This document shows, piece by piece, positions 1 through 7,888 of a stretch of 64,000 bases of DNA. Origin of the DNA: Iodobacter arcticus. Lineage in GTDB: Bacteria; Pseudomonadota; Gammaproteobacteria; Burkholderiales; Chitinibacteraceae. Position 1 is the first letter of the stretch. Every line of letters begins with the position of its first letter. The DNA lies in assembly GCF_042664895.1 (NCBI RefSeq), contig NZ_JBHTBQ010000046.1, positions 62,001 through 126,000 of the forward strand, read 5' to 3'. The translations under genes and the position numbers were made by a program. The notes below the pieces were generated by a model. The model was not told the DNA's origin, ran no database searches, and saw only the letters and a program-made list of their open reading frames with translations.

Positions 1-2
1 CC

Positions 3-377
3 GTTGCCGCAGATGTTAGCAAAGTAGATGGCGATGTATTACGTCTGAGAATTGCACGCGTCACAGGCGTGGGTGGAGGTGGTTTTAGCGGCCCTAAATC
101 TATTACAGTGGTCGCGGAGCTTTTAGAAAACGGCAAGGTTAAGCGTCAAACAAAATTAAATCGCTGGTCTATTGGTGGATTTTGGGGTGGTTTTCGTGGC
201 ACCTGCTCTATCCTTGATCGCACCGCAATAGCAATCGGCAAAGATCTAGCTCATTGGATAAAAGACTCAAGCTACGTGATTAAAGAAGAGGCCGACATTA
301 AAGATGACGCTTCTTTAAAAGGGAATAAAGAGCCAGCAGATAATTCCGCAACAATTGAAGCTGCAAAACCCAGCTAA
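3..377 (+). CDS. C-terminal part of an unrecognised protein (5' end outside window)
   Basis: The frame is open from the left edge of the window to a TAA at 375-377, so the gene begins upstream and the GTG at 69 is not a credible start. The visible 124 residues contain a glycine-rich stretch (GVGGGGFSG) followed by a beta-rich segment and a conserved-looking block with RGTCSILDRTAIAIGKDLAHW, then an acidic and lysine-rich tail. The pattern loosely recalls small envelope lipoproteins of the DUF4410 kind, but I do not recognise it firmly and assign no function. A perfect hairpin follows at 398-428. Confidence 0.6.
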   Translation, partial: VAADVSKVDGDVLRLRIARVTGVGGGGFSGPKSITVVAELLENGKVKRQTKLNRWSIGGFWGGFRGTCSILDRTAIAIGKDLAHWIKDSSYVIKEEADIKDDASLKGNKEPADNSATIEAAKPS

Positions 378-397
378 TCTATTTATATCAACCAGCA

Positions 398-428
398 GAA
401 TAGATGAATCCAAGAGACTCATCTATTC
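398..428 (+). terminator. Hairpin downstream of the truncated first gene
   Basis: Perfect 10-bp inverted repeat (GAATAGATGA / TCATCTATTC) with an 11-nt loop, 21 bp after the stop codon. There is no T-run after it, so it may be a factor-dependent terminator or a simple RNA 3' end stabiliser. Confidence 0.35.
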
Positions 429-604
429 CAATCAAAAGCTCACAAAAAAATACTTTCGGGTTTTCTCTGTGTCTACAGGCTTAAGGAGTTTTAACGCCGC
501 AGGCATAAACTGTAAACATTCGTAGGGCGCACTCAAAGCGAAGCGTAGTGCGCCGCATGGGGGAAAATGTAGAAATTCATACTTAAAGATCTACATCTAC
601 AGGT

Positions 605-690
605 TTAAAGCTTCTTTAAAGTAACAGGCTCAGCCAGCACGTAAACATCGACACTCTGCTGGGCGAGTAGTGCTTCTAGTTTGCCCGAAA
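605..690 (-). pseudogene. Vestigial copy of the ribE 3' end
   Basis: Read on the minus strand this stretch encodes LEALLAQQSVDVYVLAEP followed by VTLKKL and a stop. The end of intact ribE (1737 upward) encodes LEALLAQQGVDVYALAEP, then AALKKP and a stop. The DNA similarity starts at the stop codon and fades about 80-90 bp inside the gene, with several substitutions, so the copy is old. It has no start and no upstream coding frame. It lies on the far side of the toxin-antitoxin pair relative to ribE, so that module is bracketed by two ribE ends. Confidence 0.75.
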
Positions 691-816
691 GAACGCCCCA
701 TAACGGTTCATCACTCTAGCTTGCCAAGTAGGGACGCTAAATACTCCGTCACTGCCACCTTGCCATAAGACCATATAAAGACTACATTTAGTCCCTATCA
801 AGTCAGGAGCACGGCC

Positions 817-1092
817 ATGCGCTATTCATCTCAAGTTAAACCTATCAGTTACCTTAAAGCCAACGCGGCCGAAGTTTTGGCGAATCTGGCGGAGCAACGC
901 CAGCCTCTAGTCATCACCCAGAACGGTGAGGCTAAGGCCGTCTTGCAGGACGTGGCCTCGTTTGAAGAGACACAAGAAACACTGGCCTTGCTGAAAATTC
1001 TAGCGCTGGGTAATCAGGATGTAGCTGCCAACAAAATCACACCTGTAGCCGATGTTGTGGCCCGTCTGCGCGCCAAGCGAGCCAGTACCTGA
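817..1092 (+). CDS. Type II antitoxin, Phd/YefM family
   Basis: The 91-residue protein begins with the typical Phd/YefM fold signature: a short N-terminal beta strand (SSQVKPISYLKANAAEVL) and the ITQNGEAKAVL hairpin that builds the DNA-binding dimer, followed by a helical C-terminal tail that in this family wraps the toxin. It would neutralise the toxin encoded immediately downstream and repress its own promoter. A purine-rich ribosome site (AGGAGC) lies 8 nt before the ATG. Its TGA overlaps the toxin ATG by one base (TGATG), a strong sign of translational coupling. Function is assigned from family and context. Confidence 0.9.
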   Translation: MRYSSQVKPISYLKANAAEVLANLAEQRQPLVITQNGEAKAVLQDVASFEETQETLALLKILALGNQDVAANKITPVADVVARLRAKRAST

Positions 1093-1433
1093 TGACAGAT
1101 GCACCCGTCCGCTTTGAAACCCTACTCACCAAGGGCGCCGAGCAGGATTTAGAGGCCATTCATGATTACATCTCTGAATTTGATAGTGTTGCCAAGGCCA
1201 ATGGTGTGCTGGATGAGTTGCTGGAAGTCATACAAAACCTTTCAAAGTTTCCTGAGCGCGGCAGCTACCCGAAGGAACTGCTTAGCCTCGGCATCAAAGA
1301 GTACCGCCAAGCTTTTTTCAAGCCTTACCACTTGATTTACCGTGTTGCAGGCAACCAGATCATTATTTATCTGATTGCGGACGGACGTCGCGACATGCAG
1401 GCTGTGTTGGCAAGAAGGCTGCTGGGAGCCTAA
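1092..1433 (+). CDS. Type II toxin, ParE/RelE superfamily
   Basis: The 113-residue protein has the ParE-like arrangement: an N-terminal helix with AEQDLEAIHDYI, a central FPERGSYPKELLSLGIKEYRQ segment and the C-terminal strand pair with YHLIYRVAGNQIIIYLIADGRRDM. This matches the ParE branch (gyrase-directed in characterised members) better than RelE mRNA nucleases, but superfamily members are hard to separate by eye. It overlaps the antitoxin by one base, so the two are made together. The DGRRDM motif near the C-terminus is typical of the branch. Whether it is still active cannot be judged from sequence. Confidence 0.88.
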   Translation: MTDAPVRFETLLTKGAEQDLEAIHDYISEFDSVAKANGVLDELLEVIQNLSKFPERGSYPKELLSLGIKEYRQAFFKPYHLIYRVAGNQIIIYLIADGRRDMQAVLARRLLGA

Positions 1434-1504
1434 AGGGCGCAGTGCATCTGTAGAGTGCACTCAAAGTGCAGCGTTGAGGTAAATCATCCCCGTGAGGCAT
1501 AAAG

Positions 1505-1735
1505 GCTTAACTTGATGCATCTAGTGATGCATAAAAGCATGCCCTATGCGCATCAAGTTAAGACAAACACATAGCAAAAAAGCTGCTTTTCATAGGGTGT
1601 GCAAGTTGTTTTTCTTGCGCACCGCTCTGTCGTAGCAACGACTGCGTCGTTGTACACCCTATAAAAATCTATTTGCTCCATGACAAAAGCTTAACTTGAT
1701 ACCTATAGTGACGCATAAAAGCATGCCCATCTTCA
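1505..1735. repeat. Nested intergenic repeats after the toxin gene
   Basis: Two direct copies of an approximately 40-bp unit (GCTTAACTTGAT...CATAAAAGCATGCCC) lie at about 1505-1545 and 1688-1730. Between them at 1591-1668 sits a 78-bp element with ends TAGGGTGT and ACACCCTA whose relatives occur at 27001-27078, 35580-35660 and, in part, 46592-46631. No gene is visible in this 300-bp stretch. Confidence 0.75.
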
Positions 1736-1736
1736 C

Positions 1737-2444
1737 TTAAGGTTTCTTTAAAGCCGCAGGTTCAGCCAGCGCGTAAACATCCACGCCCTGCTGGGCGAGT
1801 AGCGCCTCTAGTGCAGGCATCAGGGCACCGAGTTTTTCTTCTAGCGCATCGCGCACGGTGTCGACCACAACTTGTGTGGCGCGCTCGATTTCTATGTTGA
1901 AGACGCTGCCAACGGCTTTGCCTTCAAAAACAGTCATGCGGCGGGTTTCGGGGATCAGCCATACTTCAAACCAACAATCTACTTTATTGGTTTCAGATAC
2001 CGTCAAGCTTGCGCCATCTAAGGCGATATAACCTTTCGCAAAGATGTATTTCATCCCCTCTTTAGGCACGCCAATTCTAAAGCAGCAGTTTTCCTGATCT
2101 TTACGAATATCTAACAGCGTGGCGGTAAAATCCACATGGCCGGAGAGCGGATGACCACCGATTTCGGCACCATCTTTGGCGGCACGCTCGGCATTGACAT
2201 GGCTAGCTACTTTTAATTGCCCTAGGGAGGTTACGCGTAAGCTTTGCAGCATCACATCAAAACTGGCTTTGTCCTCAGCAAAAATCTCGGTAACGGTTAG
2301 GCAAACGCCATCAATCGCCACGCTGGCACCAATTTGAATATCTTTACAAAAGCCAGCTGGAAAAGCGATGCGAAATGTACGGATGCCTTCCCTGTCATCA
2401 ATCGCTTCAATCTGAGCAACGCCTTGCACAATCCCCGTAAACAT
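1737..2444 (-). CDS. ribE: Riboflavin synthase alpha chain
   Basis: Catalyses the dismutation of two 6,7-dimethyl-8-ribityllumazine molecules to riboflavin. The 235-residue protein starts with the family hallmark MFTGIVQGVAQIEAI and shows two homologous lumazine-binding halves: DGVCLTV at about residue 46-52 of the first, and YIALDGASLTVSE in the second. The C-terminal tail is about 20-30 residues longer than in many homologues. The ATG follows directly on the TAA of the zinc-ribbon gene (TAAATG), so the genes ribD, zinc-ribbon and ribE form one operon. The last ~85 bp exist as a decayed second copy at 605-690. Some species call this gene ribC. Confidence 0.95.
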   Translation of the reverse strand: MFTGIVQGVAQIEAIDDREGIRTFRIAFPAGFCKDIQIGASVAIDGVCLTVTEIFAEDKASFDVMLQSLRVTSLGQLKVASHVNAERAAKDGAEIGGHPLSGHVDFTATLLDIRKDQENCCFRIGVPKEGMKYIFAKGYIALDGASLTVSETNKVDCWFEVWLIPETRRMTVFEGKAVGSVFNIEIERATQVVVDTVRDALEEKLGALMPALEALLAQQGVDVYALAEPAALKKP

Positions 2445-2618
2445 TTATTCAGTTTCCTTAAAGAGTTCTGGATTTGCTTCGCGCACACGCTTCGAAGACT
2501 TGAGTAAATTGCAGTGATCACAAAAATAACTAATCGAGCCACAGGCCGCGATCACATCGAGAGGCCGCTTACAATCTGGACAAATCGGCACAGCTGTTTG
2601 CAAACTTTCATTTGGCAT
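2445..2618 (-). CDS. Small YfgJ-like zinc-ribbon protein
   Basis: A 57-residue protein with two zinc knuckles: CPDC near residue 13 and FCDHC near residue 33, separated by a KRPLDVIAACGSISY segment that closely resembles the second ribbon of E. coli YfgJ. The function of that family is unknown; DNA or RNA contact or a structural role are possible. The start chosen is the ATG at 2618, preceded by GGAG at good distance; upstream in-frame ATGs at 2633 and 2669 lack a comparable site. The start overlaps the 3' end of ribD by 11 bp and the stop abuts the ribE start, so it is translationally embedded in the riboflavin operon. Confidence 0.75.
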   Translation of the reverse strand: MPNESLQTAVPICPDCKRPLDVIAACGSISYFCDHCNLLKSSKRVREANPELFKETE

Positions 2619-3735
2619 AGAATTCTCCAGCATTGGTAAAGCGCAGTGTAAGACGTAAATCGTCTCCAAATAGGCGGCGCTCTAATACCTTAGCTCGTAG
2701 CTTGTGGTTTAGGTCGGATAAATCAAGCGTGGCGATGCCTTTTGCCGTGTCGCCAATCATCACGGGCGCTTGATAAAGCAGCATTTCATCTACCAGCCCC
2801 GACTGAAACAGCGCCCCAACTAAAACGCCACCCGCCTCAACCGTGACTTGATTGCAGCCTCGGCGGCCTAATTCATTCAGTAAGGCAGCTAAATCAACCC
2901 GGCCCTGAGCATCGGCCAAAATGATGACTTCTGCCCCTGCTGCTTCTAAAGCCTGACGCTTTGACTCGTCATCCTGAGCGCCAATAATCAATACGCCCGC
3001 CTGATTAAATAACTTTGCATTGACAGGCGTTCTCAGCTGGCTGTCAACGACTACACGTAGCGGCTGTCTATCTACCGCAAATTCACGCACGGTTAGCTGC
3101 GGGTCGTCCGCCAGCACCGTGCCAATGCCGGTCAGCATAGCGCAAGATCGGGCACGTAGTTTTTGTACATCAGACCTTGCCGCTGGGCCGGTAATCCACT
3201 GTGATTGCCCATTAGCCAGTCCGGTACGGCCATCCAGACTTGCACCCATTTTCACCGTCAGCCAGGGGCGGGATCGCAGCATGCGGCTAATAAAACCTTT
3301 GTGATGCTCAAGTGCGGCAGCGTGCAAAACGCCCGATTCCACTTCAACACCCGCAGCCGCCAAACGTGCCAAGCCCTGGCCTGCCACCAGCGGATTAGGA
3401 TCGGTTAGCGCGGCAACCACGCGCACTACACCGGCTTTCACCAAAGCATCGGCGCAGGGTGGTGTGCGGCCATGATGGCTGCAAGGCTCTAGCGTCACGT
3501 AAGCCGTAGCACCGCGTGCCAGATCGCCCGCAACACTCAAGGCCATTACTTCAGCATGCGCACCGGGAGCATCCTTCACCACACCGCCACCTGCAGGCTG
3601 GCTAAAGCCCGCACCCACCACCTGCCCGTCTTTCACCAACACACAACCCACGCAAGGATTAGGCGTAGCACTATCCTGCCCCAAAGCCGCCTGCCGCAAA
3701 GCCAGCTGCATATATTGATGATCGATCGCGTTCAT
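2608..3735 (-). CDS. ribD: Bifunctional riboflavin biosynthesis deaminase/reductase
   Basis: Performs the second and third steps of riboflavin synthesis: deamination of the pyrimidine and NADPH-dependent reduction of the ribose side chain. The N-terminal cytidine-deaminase-type domain has the zinc motifs HAE (residues 60-62) and PCSHHGRTPPC (84-94). The C-terminal RibD/DHFR-like reductase domain spans about 155-370, with VKMGASLDGRT and the VEAGGVLVGALF motif. The stretch before HAE (AGGGVVKDAPGA) is a few residues longer than usual. First gene of a ribD, zinc-ribbon, ribE unit. The 174 bp upstream, between ribD and nrdR, is filled by an inverted-repeat element. Confidence 0.96.
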   Translation of the reverse strand: MNAIDHQYMQLALRQAALGQDSATPNPCVGCVLVKDGQVVGAGFSQPAGGGVVKDAPGAHAEVMALSVAGDLARGATAYVTLEPCSHHGRTPPCADALVKAGVVRVVAALTDPNPLVAGQGLARLAAAGVEVESGVLHAAALEHHKGFISRMLRSRPWLTVKMGASLDGRTGLANGQSQWITGPAARSDVQKLRARSCAMLTGIGTVLADDPQLTVREFAVDRQPLRVVVDSQLRTPVNAKLFNQAGVLIIGAQDDESKRQALEAAGAEVIILADAQGRVDLAALLNELGRRGCNQVTVEAGGVLVGALFQSGLVDEMLLYQAPVMIGDTAKGIATLDLSDLNHKLRAKVLERRLFGDDLRLTLRFTNAGEFYAK

Positions 3736-3765
3736 TGGTTTACCAGTGACAATATGAAACCCACA

Positions 3766-3890
3766 AACCCAAATCTCAAACCACGGAGAAAAGGGAGAAC
3801 ACGGAGGGCCACGGAGAAAAACATAAGCAAGGTTTTCTCCGTGAAACTCCGTGTTCTCTGTGTCCTCCGTGGTTCAAGATTTGGGTTTAT
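3766..3890. repeat. 125-bp inverted-repeat element of the CACGGAG family
   Basis: The ends are long imperfect inverted repeats (AAACCCAAATCTCAAACCACGGAG and its complement with few changes), and the inside repeats CACGGAG-like heptamers on both strands. A related 224-bp element with the same ends lies at 4397-4620, on the other side of nrdR; partial relatives occur at 46524-46575 and 52450-52680. Confidence 0.8.
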
Positions 3891-3909
3891 TTCGATATGG
3901 AAAACAGCG

Positions 3910-4362
3910 TTACTCCTTACTTACTTCCCGAATCACATCGCGGAAATCGTCGACGTCTTGGAAGGAGCGGTATACGGAGGCGAAGCGGATGTAGGCAACT
4001 TTGTCGAGCTTGGCGAGTTCAGACATCACCATTTCGCCAATCTGACGGCTCATGATTTCTCTGTCGCCTAAAGATAAGGCTTTTTGGATAATGCGCAGGA
4101 TGGCTTCGTCCACCAGGGGCGTCGGCACGGGCCGTTTATGCAGAGCACGCTCAAAGCTGGTGCGGATTTTTTCCCGATCAAATTCAGCACGCTGACCATT
4201 TTGTTTCACCACCTGCGGCAAGCGCACTTCGGCCGTTTCAAACGTGGTAAAGCGTTTATCACAAATTGGACAACGACGGCGACGGCGAACCAAATCGCCT
4301 TCATCAGATACACGCGAGTCAGCAACCAGCGTATCAGGGGAACCACAGAAGGGGCACTTCAT
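3910..4362 (-). CDS. nrdR: Transcriptional repressor NrdR
   Basis: Nucleotide-sensing repressor of ribonucleotide reductase genes. The 150-residue protein has the N-terminal zinc ribbon (CPFCGSPDTLV, then RRRCPICDKRF) followed by an ATP-cone domain (KQNGQRAEFDREKI and onward). Length and domain order are exactly those of the family. The ATG at 4362 is preferred to the GTG three bases upstream; a GGGG stretch serves as ribosome site. It lies downstream of glyA, the order glyA-nrdR-ribD being common in proteobacteria, but here both intergenic gaps have been expanded by CACGGAG-family inverted-repeat elements. Confidence 0.96.
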   Translation of the reverse strand: MKCPFCGSPDTLVADSRVSDEGDLVRRRRRCPICDKRFTTFETAEVRLPQVVKQNGQRAEFDREKIRTSFERALHKRPVPTPLVDEAILRIIQKALSLGDREIMSRQIGEMVMSELAKLDKVAYIRFASVYRSFQDVDDFRDVIREVSKE

Positions 4363-4396
4363 CACAACCCCGCAAAGAACATTCTAGAAATAAACA

Positions 4397-4620
4397 AAAC
4401 CCAAATCTCAAAACACGGAGGACACAGAGAACACGGAGTTTCACAGAGAAAACCTACACAAGGCTCATACCTAGCTTTCAAACTGACCTTTAAATCAAAC
4501 AAGGTCTAGCTCATAAAATGGCGCAGATAAGCATCTTGCCAAAGAAAGCCAAACACTTTTTTGACTTTCTCCGTGTGACTCCGTGCCCTCTTTCACTCCG
4601 TGTTTTAAGACTTGGGTTTT
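4397..4620. repeat. 224-bp inverted-repeat element of the CACGGAG family
   Basis: Starts with AAACCCAAATCTCAAAACACGGAG and ends with the near-complementary CTCCGTGTTTTAAGACTTGGGTTT. The middle holds about 90 bp of unrelated sequence. Same ends as the element at 3766-3890, so nrdR is bracketed by two copies. Confidence 0.78.
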
Positions 4621-4630
4621 TTATAGCGAA

Positions 4631-5878
4631 TTAAGCGCCGTAAACTGGGAAACGCGCTGTCAATTCTTTTACTTTTACCGCAACGGCTGCAATGTTTGCT
4701 TCGTCATGCGGATTATCCAGCACATCAGCAATCAGATTAGCCACGATTACGGCTTCTGCTTCTTTGAAACCACGGGTCGTGATGGCTGGGGAGCCGATAC
4801 GGATGCCGGAAGTCACAAACGGGCTTTCTGGATCATTTGGAATGGCGTTTTTGTTAACGGTGATATGCGCCTGGCCCAATACCGCATCCGCCACTTTGCC
4901 AGTCAGGCCTTTAGAGCGCAGATCAACCAGGAACATATGCGATTCGGAGCGACCGGAAATCACGCGCAGGCCACGCTCGATCAAGGTTGCTGCCATGGCT
5001 TGTGCGTTTTTCAGCACTTGCTCTTGGTATGTTTTGAATTCTGGTGTTGCCGCTTCTTTAAATGCCACGGCTTTAGCCGCGATCACGTGCATCAAAGGGC
5101 CGCCTTGCAGCGTTGGAAACACATTCGAATTGATCGATTTTTCGAATTCAGCTTTAGCCAAAATCAAGCCACCACGCGGGCCGCGCAATGTTTTATGCGT
5201 AGTCGATGTTACAAAGTGAGCGTGTGGCACTGGGTTTGGATAAACACCCGCAGCGATCAAACCGGCGTAATGCGCCATGTCGACCATAAAGTAAGCGCCC
5301 ACCTTGTCGGCAATTTCACGCATGCGTGCCCAGTCAAAACGCAGAGCATAAGCTGAAGCACCACCGATCAGAAGCTTAGGCTTGGTTTCAAGCGCTACGC
5401 GTTCCATATCATCGTAATCGATTTCTTCGTTTTCGTTCAGGCCGTAAGCCACGATATTGAAGAGCTTACCGGAAAGATTTGCTGGTGAGCCGTGTGTAAG
5501 GTGACCACCGTGACCTAGGTTCATACCCATTACGGTATCGCCCGGTTTTAGAATCGAGAAATACACGGCTTGGTTGGCTTGCGAGCCAGAATGCGGCTGC
5601 ACATTGGCGTACTCTGCGCCAAACAGTGCTTTTACGCGATCAATGGCCAACTGCTCAACCGTATCAACAAATTCACAACCACCATAAAAACGCTTACCCG
5701 GATAACCTTCGGCGTATTTATTAGTCAGTTGCGAGCCTTGAGCTTCCATCACCGCTGGGCTGGTGTAGTTTTCTGACGCGATCAGCTCGATATGCTCGTG
5801 CTGGCGAACAACTTCACCTGCAATGGCAGCGGCTAAATCAGGATCGTATTGGGCGATAGTGGCGGACTTGGAGAACAT
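4631..5878 (-). CDS. glyA: Serine hydroxymethyltransferase
   Basis: PLP enzyme that interconverts serine and glycine and charges tetrahydrofolate with a one-carbon unit. The 415-residue protein aligns along the whole family; the PLP lysine is Lys229 in TTHKTLRGPRGG, the same number as in E. coli, and the substrate-contact segments IASENYTS and HSGSQAN are present. It is the first gene of the minus-strand run glyA, nrdR, ribD, zinc ribbon, ribE, although a 265-bp gap with a repeat element separates it from nrdR. No riboswitch was seen in the short upstream region. Confidence 0.97.
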   Translation of the reverse strand: MFSKSATIAQYDPDLAAAIAGEVVRQHEHIELIASENYTSPAVMEAQGSQLTNKYAEGYPGKRFYGGCEFVDTVEQLAIDRVKALFGAEYANVQPHSGSQANQAVYFSILKPGDTVMGMNLGHGGHLTHGSPANLSGKLFNIVAYGLNENEEIDYDDMERVALETKPKLLIGGASAYALRFDWARMREIADKVGAYFMVDMAHYAGLIAAGVYPNPVPHAHFVTSTTHKTLRGPRGGLILAKAEFEKSINSNVFPTLQGGPLMHVIAAKAVAFKEAATPEFKTYQEQVLKNAQAMAATLIERGLRVISGRSESHMFLVDLRSKGLTGKVADAVLGQAHITVNKNAIPNDPESPFVTSGIRIGSPAITTRGFKEAEAVIVANLIADVLDNPHDEANIAAVAVKVKELTARFPVYGA

Positions 5879-5984
5879 AGAGTTGGCGCTTCCGTAAGTC
5901 GGTTGGGAATAGGGAATGCGCAGGATTCTAACACGGACAAGCGTTTTTCCAATTGAGGAATTCGCTATTAATCATGATACTCGC

Positions 5985-7661
5985 TCATAGATTATTCCTA
6001 GCTTGCTTTTTTTTACACCACTGCCGATGAATAATTTTTATTTTATCAGCAAACCCTATGCGGTCATCTGACATGAAGTCTAAAAATTCTGAAAGCATTC
6101 TTGATTTCATCAAGGAATAAAAGGTCAGTGCGGCAATGGGAATAAACGTCGCGAAAAAGTACCCTATTCTGCGCCATGACGGCTCTGCCGCAAGATCAAA
6201 TAAATTCATCCCCAGAAAGCCAGTCACTGTCGTACCCACCAAGCCCAGAATCGTCACCACAGTCAGGCGCACCACCGTATCGGCCTGCCGATGCAAATCA
6301 TCGTTTTCTAAGTACTGGCTCATGCTATGAATGGATTCGCGTACCTCTGCAAACAACGCTTCTGTGCCCAGATGGCGACGGGCAATATGAAACATTTGAT
6401 CAGCCACCACCTGATTAGAAATCTCGCTAAACCAATAGCGCTGAGTAAAACGCAAAAATACCTCTTGCAGAATGCGAATATCCCGCTTAAAACGCCGGGC
6501 AGAGCCTGCATTCCCCACTTGCAAACGCGACAAAGCCACTGCCAGCCGGTCAGAAAACATGAGTAATGCCGCTTTATGAAAATGCGCTATCAGCATCAGT
6601 AAAAAATACTGATGCCTGAATTGCCCCAACGCTCCGGTAAACGGATCGCTAAAAAAACCATGTCCATGCTTGCCCACCAGCACAAAAGCATGACCATCAC
6701 ACATCATGCGAGTGGAGGATGAATCATGGCGACGCTCCGGCACCCAAAAGCGGTCGTAGCAGCAATTTGCTTCGAAATCCTGAAATACTTTGGCGGTATA
6801 GGGCAAATCACCACCCTGCGAAGGCCGCGTCACCATGCCCAACCGGTAGAAATCTTCATCACTTAAATCAAAAGGATCGTCAAAAGCCAGATAAGCCATC
6901 AGGGGCATGCGGTGATATTCAATTTGCCGATAGCGCAGCTCGCCAATTTCGTTTGAATGGTGTAATACCAAAGGCCGCAACAAAGCATCCCAATGTTGTG
7001 CCATAGGGGCAGCGCGAAACTCACCCACATGCGATAAAAACTTGGATTTATCGTCGTAATCCGAGGCGGCAATCACGCCTCCTTTTGCATCCAGCCATTT
7101 CACCTGTTGCAAGCAGCTTGCCGCCGTTTTATCTTCATCCCATTGCGCAGGGAAAGCGCGGCCAAACCTGAACAGAGTATCCTGCACCCGGCTGAGCGGC
7201 ACATTATCCGCAAGAATTTCAAACGCCAGAATCACGATATCAATATCGTAAAAAAAATACAGATCAATATGCGCCACTTTAAAATCCTGCCGCGTACCAT
7301 CCTTATAATGCATACGCACCGAACAAATATCATGCCGTCTGAATATATGCAGTGGCGAGCCGCCATAGCTTGCCGTGCTTCCCGCTTCTGCCGCTCCTTC
7401 ACCATATAAGAACCGCTGTACATAGGGCAGAAAGGTAACAAACTCGCGGTAATGCCGCTCTTGAAATGCCTGAGGATCCATATCAAACGCGGAAGGCCGC
7501 ATCTGCCAAGGCGAATCCTCATCCAGCAACTGATTCATCAGCTCCCAATGCCGCCCCATTACCGCCCCACTGCCCACAGGCTGGGCGAGCGGCATCAGCT
7601 GCAAAGGCCAAATTAAAATCTGCCTAAAATGGCGAACAATGGTTTCAGCGGCATCAGCCAT
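5985..7661 (-). CDS. CorA-like membrane protein with a long N-terminal domain
   Basis: The C-terminus carries the CorA topology: a membrane helix (LTVVTILGLVGTTVTGFL) ending in the Gly-Met-Asn signature at about residues 484-486, a short periplasmic loop and a second helix (GYFFATFIPIAALTFYSLM), then a basic cytosolic tail. This is the hallmark of CorA-type Mg2+/divalent cation channels. At 558 residues it is much longer than ordinary CorA (about 320), the extra length forming a large cytosolic N-terminal domain. It stands alone, facing away from the purine genes. The substrate ion cannot be told from sequence; a Mg2+ or Zn2+ role is inferred from family. Confidence 0.75.
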   Translation of the reverse strand: MADAAETIVRHFRQILIWPLQLMPLAQPVGSGAVMGRHWELMNQLLDEDSPWQMRPSAFDMDPQAFQERHYREFVTFLPYVQRFLYGEGAAEAGSTASYGGSPLHIFRRHDICSVRMHYKDGTRQDFKVAHIDLYFFYDIDIVILAFEILADNVPLSRVQDTLFRFGRAFPAQWDEDKTAASCLQQVKWLDAKGGVIAASDYDDKSKFLSHVGEFRAAPMAQHWDALLRPLVLHHSNEIGELRYRQIEYHRMPLMAYLAFDDPFDLSDEDFYRLGMVTRPSQGGDLPYTAKVFQDFEANCCYDRFWVPERRHDSSSTRMMCDGHAFVLVGKHGHGFFSDPFTGALGQFRHQYFLLMLIAHFHKAALLMFSDRLAVALSRLQVGNAGSARRFKRDIRILQEVFLRFTQRYWFSEISNQVVADQMFHIARRHLGTEALFAEVRESIHSMSQYLENDDLHRQADTVVRLTVVTILGLVGTTVTGFLGMNLFDLAAEPSWRRIGYFFATFIPIAALTFYSLMKSRMLSEFLDFMSDDRIGFADKIKIIHRQWCKKKQARNNL

Positions 7662-7828
7662 CTTGATCTCCCCTTCTTATATAAAGTAAGAGTAGATCAA
7701 AGCGCGCTATTAATAAGCCATCGAAAGGCAAAGACTTATTTATCCGCACAATCAAAATAACCTGCATACCCCACAGAGCTCGTAGCGGATGCAATTAAAC
7801 AATGCAAAACCAGCACATTGCGCCCGCA

Positions 7829-7868
7829 AAAAAGCCCTTATTTACTCAGCGTAAATAAGGGCTTTTAA
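7829..7868 (-). terminator. Rho-independent terminator after hpt
   Basis: On the minus strand a 14-bp perfect stem (AAGCCCTTATTTAC / GTAAATAAGGGCTT) with a 5-nt loop is followed by a T-run. It lies 20 bp past the hpt stop and closes the purine salvage unit. Confidence 0.92.
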
Positions 7869-7888
7869 AATCAACCAACCTCACAATA

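Larger units (their letters stand above)
378..816. other. Gene-free stretch before the toxin-antitoxin pair
   Basis: Contains the hairpin at 398-428, a fragment of the CACGGAG/CTCTGTG repeat family near 463-490, a short palindromic repeat around 522-556 (GCGCACTCAAAG...GTGCGCC) that is echoed at about 1460-1475 after the toxin gene, and the decayed ribE tail at 605-690. Just upstream of the antitoxin, TAGGGAC (727-733) is mirrored by GTCCCTA (791-797), and GACTA/TAGTC lie at 780-793; these may be operator half-sites for the autoregulated toxin-antitoxin operon (inference). Confidence 0.4.

Noticed and set aside
3736..3909. FMN riboswitch before ribD
   Set aside because: The upstream gap is an inverted-repeat element of CACGGAG units; none of the RFN-element segments was found.
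3556..4071. 171-residue plus-strand ORF across ribD, the repeat element and nrdR
   Set aside because: It is antisense to two certain genes and runs through an inverted-repeat element; a shadow ORF.
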